From CAZUCE01 sp964619265 (lineage in GTDB: Bacteria; Planctomycetota; UBA1135; GCA-002686595): a stretch of 18,796 nt of DNA. The translations under genes were made by a program, and so were the position numbers. Numbering within the stretch: the first letter of the stretch is position 1; each line of letters starts with the position of its first letter. The stretch lies in contig CAZUCE010000058.1 of the NCBI GenBank assembly GCA_964619265.1, forward strand, positions 1 to 18,796, written 5' to 3'. Under the pieces are notes generated by a model. The model did no database searches. It saw only the letters and a program-made list of their open reading frames with translations, and had not been told where the DNA came from. Below, piece after piece: positions 16,801-18,796 of this stretch.

Positions 16801-17390
16801 ACGAACGAATTCGCGAGGTTCTCGTGCGGTTGCATCCGGGGTTGACTCTGACAGGAACCGTGAGCTCCTTCGATGGCGGTCCCCTAGTGAATCCATGGGT
16901 CGAAGCTCTGTCTTTGGAATCAGGCAGCCGCTTCCATCACCAGGGGCTCGTCCAGAACGACGGGAGCTTCGCTGTGCCAGGACTTCTGCCGGGCCCCTAC
17001 GAAGTGACTGCCAGGTCCGATCAGAGCGGCGTGACACAGGTTGTCGAGGTCGGGCCGAACACGGCTCCAATTTCCCTCGTGCTTGAGTCGCGCTTGGTCG
17101 TCACGATCCGCGTGGTCGACCCCGGTGGACGGCCGGCCGCCGGCGCGGTCGTTCGGCTCGTCCCGGTCAACTCGCTCGGAGAGCCGCGGGTCCAGCACGA
17201 TTTGCCCCTCTATGAGGCCCTGTCGGGGCAGAACCTGGCGGACCAGAAGGGCGTCCTGCGGGTCGAGGATGTTCTTCCAGGTCGCTACCGGATTTTGGCC
17301 TCGGCCCGCGGCGCGCGCGGAGAACTCACCAGCGTCGATCTGAACGCCGATTCCGCGACCCGCGATCTGATCTTGCGCCTGAACCCTTGA
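13803..17390 (+). CDS. giant membrane-anchored protein of eleven beta-sandwich repeats
   Basis: A 1195-aa protein with a short cytoplasmic tail, one N-terminal transmembrane segment (RIVLGSVAVLAVALISWLLW, 16-35), a ~60-residue linker and then eleven tandem units filling residues ~97-1195. Each unit follows the carboxypeptidase regulatory-like (CarboxypepD_reg / Cna-B-like) pattern: a strand such as GGRVEGRVLD, a turn like GEPVSGAxV, a TDAxGRFRFEGL strand, and a PGxYxLxAxA strand. There is no catalytic domain, cell-wall sorting motif or transport motif, so it is probably a rod-like periplasmic or surface protein; such domains in other families mediate binding, stalk formation or stability. The ATG at 13803 is chosen for its ATGA overlap with the SDR stop and because the transmembrane segment begins 15 residues later; a TTG at 13764 in the same frame is much less likely. 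The downstream gene encodes an exported folding-helper-like protein. Domain call is firm, function unknown. Confidence 0.88.
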   Translation: MNHLKHPIDSKRSWGRIVLGSVAVLAVALISWLLWLGTGPPGVTAAKKRTRLTGSELDGAWIEGRGRPRLEGIAALPEGNRSTGAGRLGVRLAGDGRLAGRVVDVATSLPVNDPLIVELLSCPPALTSFVDDALRIGKVSEELQAQSQPIAVVRTQTGEFEFEGVRKGHYDLVARGTNWAPCGSVRARVSSTGDGGPVVVRVQAGGALEGRVLTPAGESVPGARVALSTGLPVFFEAARRGDLVRDETRADSAGRFRFESLPACQAYVLMATGEGILPSPELEIPVTAGRTTQRDITLRIGGRVEGRVLLDLESGEEPVPLAGALVGAIPRSLRDPFVADAILERCGTQTDAGGRYVLEGVVPGEVDVLAIAGGATGGTTGPVLLGPGGLAKAPDLVLQESPMIEGRVVDSEGQPISGVEVRWDPSEWWKLEGSLTLAPLFYQALPGFRFPVTDSTGRFLAGPFPGKAPFGLYFISTGYVLRVVQVDPAQADSPLEIELTRGGAIEGLVMDLSSAEPVTSFTVESVATGYDDPTAPNGWNPFSGGTLFEDPKGRFLLELLEPGEVELEIHAPGFVSTKLKANVVDGETTRGKIVLLKRGALVSGSVLDESGAPVAGAHVFAEDEQGASRFGRRPSNRGLPVQGNEQVNRFLTYGPTEVFAGLGLLGDSAVTTDEQGRFELAGIRPGQVFVRANHRNHALGSSGPLVLAEGEQITDLELVLEAGATLTGWVEDLDGLPVSGAIVGAFGPPTRSRARLYQATTDAEGRYRIEHMQPGALFVGVTRGDLAGSIEGLFGRLSFDLVTIPERGEVELNLIDLTGGGVRVFGRISERGEPVEAGSLIASRTDADIVLGIDLKMTAVRPGGEFEFESLAPGDYVFSLQSDDGPVRCEATIPDVSEVRIELELPTSSIRGRLVDEATGEAVAGAHVVLEREDSDSGEGLLGTFLRGDQFSEYDRSSKNGVFSFERVPPGFYLLQVLTDEQAEAVYAPIEPLRIEVGEHERIREVLVRLHPGLTLTGTVSSFDGGPLVNPWVEALSLESGSRFHHQGLVQNDGSFAVPGLLPGPYEVTARSDQSGVTQVVEVGPNTAPISLVLESRLVVTIRVVDPGGRPAAGAVVRLVPVNSLGEPRVQHDLPLYEALSGQNLADQKGVLRVEDVLPGRYRILASARGARGELTSVDLNADSATRDLILRLNP
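14091..17387 (+). repeat. eleven tandem carboxypeptidase-regulatory-like units
   Basis: Protein-level repeats inside the giant gene, with no strong DNA identity. Unit starts (protein residues, approximate) are 97, 205, 301, 402, 502, 599, 723, 819, 908, 1013 and 1097, giving lengths of about 84-124. Most units open with a small-hydrophobic strand ending in GxV (EGRVVD, SGSVLD, TGWVED, RGRLVD, TGTVSS) and carry a GxFxFExLxPG turn. Units 1 and 6 have longer insertions, unit 8 is short and unit 11 has a degenerate opening (VVTIRVVD). The divergence between units suggests old duplication, not recent expansion. Confidence 0.75.
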
Positions 17391-17400
17391 ATCCGGGCTC

Positions 17401-17446
17401 TAAACTCTCCGTCTCACCTTCCGGCCTCTTGGCCGTACCCGCCCGT
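17401..17446 (+). promoter_or_regulatory. -10-like box and small leader hairpin before the parvulin gene
   Basis: TAAACT (17401-17406) lies 40 bases before the ATG at 17447, and its downstream CTCC-GTCT matches the arrangement at 3311 (11 of 14 bases shared over the box and GTCT). In the leader, CGGCC-TCTT-GGCCG (17422-17435) is a perfect 5-bp hairpin with a four-base loop ending 11 bases before the ATG. This suggests the parvulin gene can be transcribed apart from the upstream operon. No -35 hexamer is clear. Confidence 0.35.
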
Positions 17447-18652
17447 ATGTCGACTCTTCCGATGCTCTCTAGCCTCTTGGCGCTCTCCTTAGGCGGCCTT
17501 TCCCTGGCTCCAGTCTCCGGTCAGGCCCCCGATTCCGGCGAGGCCTCGGTTTCCGCTGCGGTTCAAGAACACCTCCCCCAGACCGGCGACCAGCCGCAAG
17601 GGGACCAAGATCAGGCCCCCGTGGCCGAACCGGGTTCCGTGCGCCGATCGGTTTTTGGGGATGTGCTTCATCTTGGAGACGAACCTCCCGAGGCTCGGAG
17701 CCTTGCGGTGATCCAGCTCCTGTACAGCGGTTGCACGGGGGCTCCGAGGGACATGAACCGCGACTTGGACACAACCTTGGTCCTTGCGAATGACCTGCGC
17801 GAGCAATTGGCTGCGGGAGCATCTTTCCGGGAATTGGCCCGTCGCCACTCTGCTTCGAACACCGCACCTACCGGAGGTGTGTTGGGCTCCTTTCCGCGCG
17901 GATTCCTGGCGCCCGAATTCGAGGAGTTTCTCTTTTCAGCCGATACGAATCAGATCTCCGAGCCGGTCGTCGGACCGACTGGCGTGCACGTTCTAAAACG
18001 CGTTGAGCGGTTCGCTGGTGCGCGTGTGCTTGCGGTGCGTGACGGCGGCCCCGAAGGACGCGAGCGGCTGGTAGAGATCGCGGGCCGGATCAAGGCGGGC
18101 GAGGATTTCGGGGTGTTGGCAAAGGAGTTTTCGGAAGATCCGTTGACGGCGGACCGCGGTGGTGCGTTGGCGGTGTTTGAACGCGGCCGCGGCGACATGC
18201 TGCTGAAGGCGGCTGCGTTTCAAGCGAAGGTGGGGGAACTCGTCGGTCCGATCGAAACCCCGCGTGGCCTATACCTAGTCCAGCGGGTGGATCCCGATGC
18301 GATTCCTCCCGAGCTTCACGAGAATCCATGGATCGATCTGCGCGGCATCCTGCTCACCTACGACTCGGTGACGCCGCCGGTGCAGGCCTATCCGCGTTCC
18401 TTCGGGGAGTCCGAGGCTCTTGCCCAGGAACTGATCGAGCGGATTCGCAGCGGTGAAGACATGGCCGAGCTGGCCAGGCAGTTTGACAACGATCACGGGG
18501 GTCAGGCCCGGGCTGGCCGCATCGGCTGGATTCACAGGCACCAGCCGGGGCTGGCTTCCTACTGGCAGGCGCTGTGGCGCAATCCGCCCGGGCAGATCGA
18601 AGGGCCGGTCGGTCTGCCGATCGGTCATTTGATCTATCGCCGCGAACGCTGA
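17447..18652 (+). CDS. exported protein with three parvulin-like (PpiC) domains
   Basis: A 401-aa secreted protein related to periplasmic PpiC/SurA-type peptidyl-prolyl isomerases, which speed cis-trans proline isomerisation and act as folding helpers for envelope proteins. The signal peptide is residues 1-27 (LLALSLGGLSLAPVSGQA). After an acidic Gln/Pro-rich linker come three rotamase-like modules: ~85-190 (SFRELARRHS, GGVLGSF, EFEEFLFSAD, GVHVLKRV), ~191-282 (DFGVLAKEFSEDP, GGALAVFERG, GLYLVQRV) and ~297-401 (MAELARQFDNDHGG, GRIGWIHRHQPG, GHLIYRRE). Module 1 is the most canonical. Module 2 lacks the histidine of the last strand, so one or more modules may only bind peptide. There is no SurA N-terminal chaperone domain. 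The ATG at 17447 is chosen because it directly precedes the signal peptide; a TTG at 17387 in frame would add 20 non-signal residues. It follows the giant beta-repeat gene by 56 bases, which makes that protein a possible client. Confidence 0.88.
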   Translation: MSTLPMLSSLLALSLGGLSLAPVSGQAPDSGEASVSAAVQEHLPQTGDQPQGDQDQAPVAEPGSVRRSVFGDVLHLGDEPPEARSLAVIQLLYSGCTGAPRDMNRDLDTTLVLANDLREQLAAGASFRELARRHSASNTAPTGGVLGSFPRGFLAPEFEEFLFSADTNQISEPVVGPTGVHVLKRVERFAGARVLAVRDGGPEGRERLVEIAGRIKAGEDFGVLAKEFSEDPLTADRGGALAVFERGRGDMLLKAAAFQAKVGELVGPIETPRGLYLVQRVDPDAIPPELHENPWIDLRGILLTYDSVTPPVQAYPRSFGESEALAQELIERIRSGEDMAELARQFDNDHGGQARAGRIGWIHRHQPGLASYWQALWRNPPGQIEGPVGLPIGHLIYRRER

Positions 18653-18666
18653 ACCGAATCGCAGGA

Positions 18667-18746
18667 CTCGTCGCCCACGAACAGCCCCCGATCGTTTCGA
18701 TGTCTCAAGGTCCCGGGCGAGATTCCTGAATCGGGAAGGCGACGAG
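18667..18746 (+). other. nested inverted repeat in the region after the parvulin gene
   Basis: CTCGTCGCC (18667-18675) is the exact reverse complement of GGCGACGAG (18738-18746). Inside it CCCGAT (18687-18692) pairs with ATCGGG (18730-18735), and further in TCTC and GAGA may pair. The 144 bases after the last stop hold no supported gene. No T-tract follows the repeat, so it does not look like an ordinary intrinsic terminator. It could be a structured RNA, a leader of the next gene beyond the window or chance in GC-rich DNA. Confidence 0.3.
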
Positions 18747-18796
18747 CGAGAGGGCGAGGATATGGCCCGGGGCCCGGGGGAAGGGCGACTGGGGGC

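Noticed and set aside
18772..18796. ATG with AGGA-like sequence upstream at the right edge
   Set aside because: Only eight complete codons fit before the window ends, the codons are GC-repeat-like and no family can be recognised; it could be a gene start but is not supported.

Overview
The window is high-GC DNA from a Gram-negative bacterium. Outer-membrane glycolipid genes, long extracytoplasmic beta-sandwich proteins, a sigma-54 activator, NtrY-like signalling and few Shine-Dalgarno sequences suggest Planctomycetota. Myxococcota is the main alternative. No rRNA, ribosomal protein or other decisive marker is present, so this is inference. No mobile element, CRISPR array, tRNA or phage gene was seen. 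All ten genes have intact reading frames and normal host-like composition. No gene-free stretch exceeds 155 bases.

Layout. (1) Positions 1-4862, forward: a UvrD/PcrA helicase that may start left of the window, then a minimal sigma-54 activator (AAA+ domain only, no DNA-binding domain) starting on the very next base, then a membrane protein with a divergent FHA domain and a helical extracytoplasmic part. (2) 4850-10752, an envelope glycolipid block: a WaaP/Kdo-kinase-like protein (reverse), divergent lptF and lptG (forward), a TPR-like probable lipoprotein (forward), and a GT9 heptosyltransferase-like enzyme (reverse). (3) 10784-18652, forward: an NtrY-like sensor kinase, an extended SDR, a 1195-residue membrane-anchored protein of eleven beta-sandwich units, and an exported protein with three parvulin-like domains. 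The first three overlap by ATGA junctions.

How they may work together. LptF/LptG export lipid A-type glycolipid. The kinase and GT9 enzyme could modify its core, and the SDR could supply a sugar or lipid precursor. The sensor kinase is co-transcribed with the SDR and the repeat protein, so this operon may link sensing at the envelope to the build-up of a long surface or periplasmic beta-protein, with the neighbouring triple-parvulin protein as a plausible folding helper. The least ordinary observations are: the activator without HTH beside an FHA protein lacking the usual phosphothreonine contacts; a 10-bp inverted repeat that brackets a promoter-like box and ends four bases before the FHA start codon; the eleven-unit protein next to a three-domain parvulin; and a -10-like box with a conserved GTCT downstream in front of three genes.
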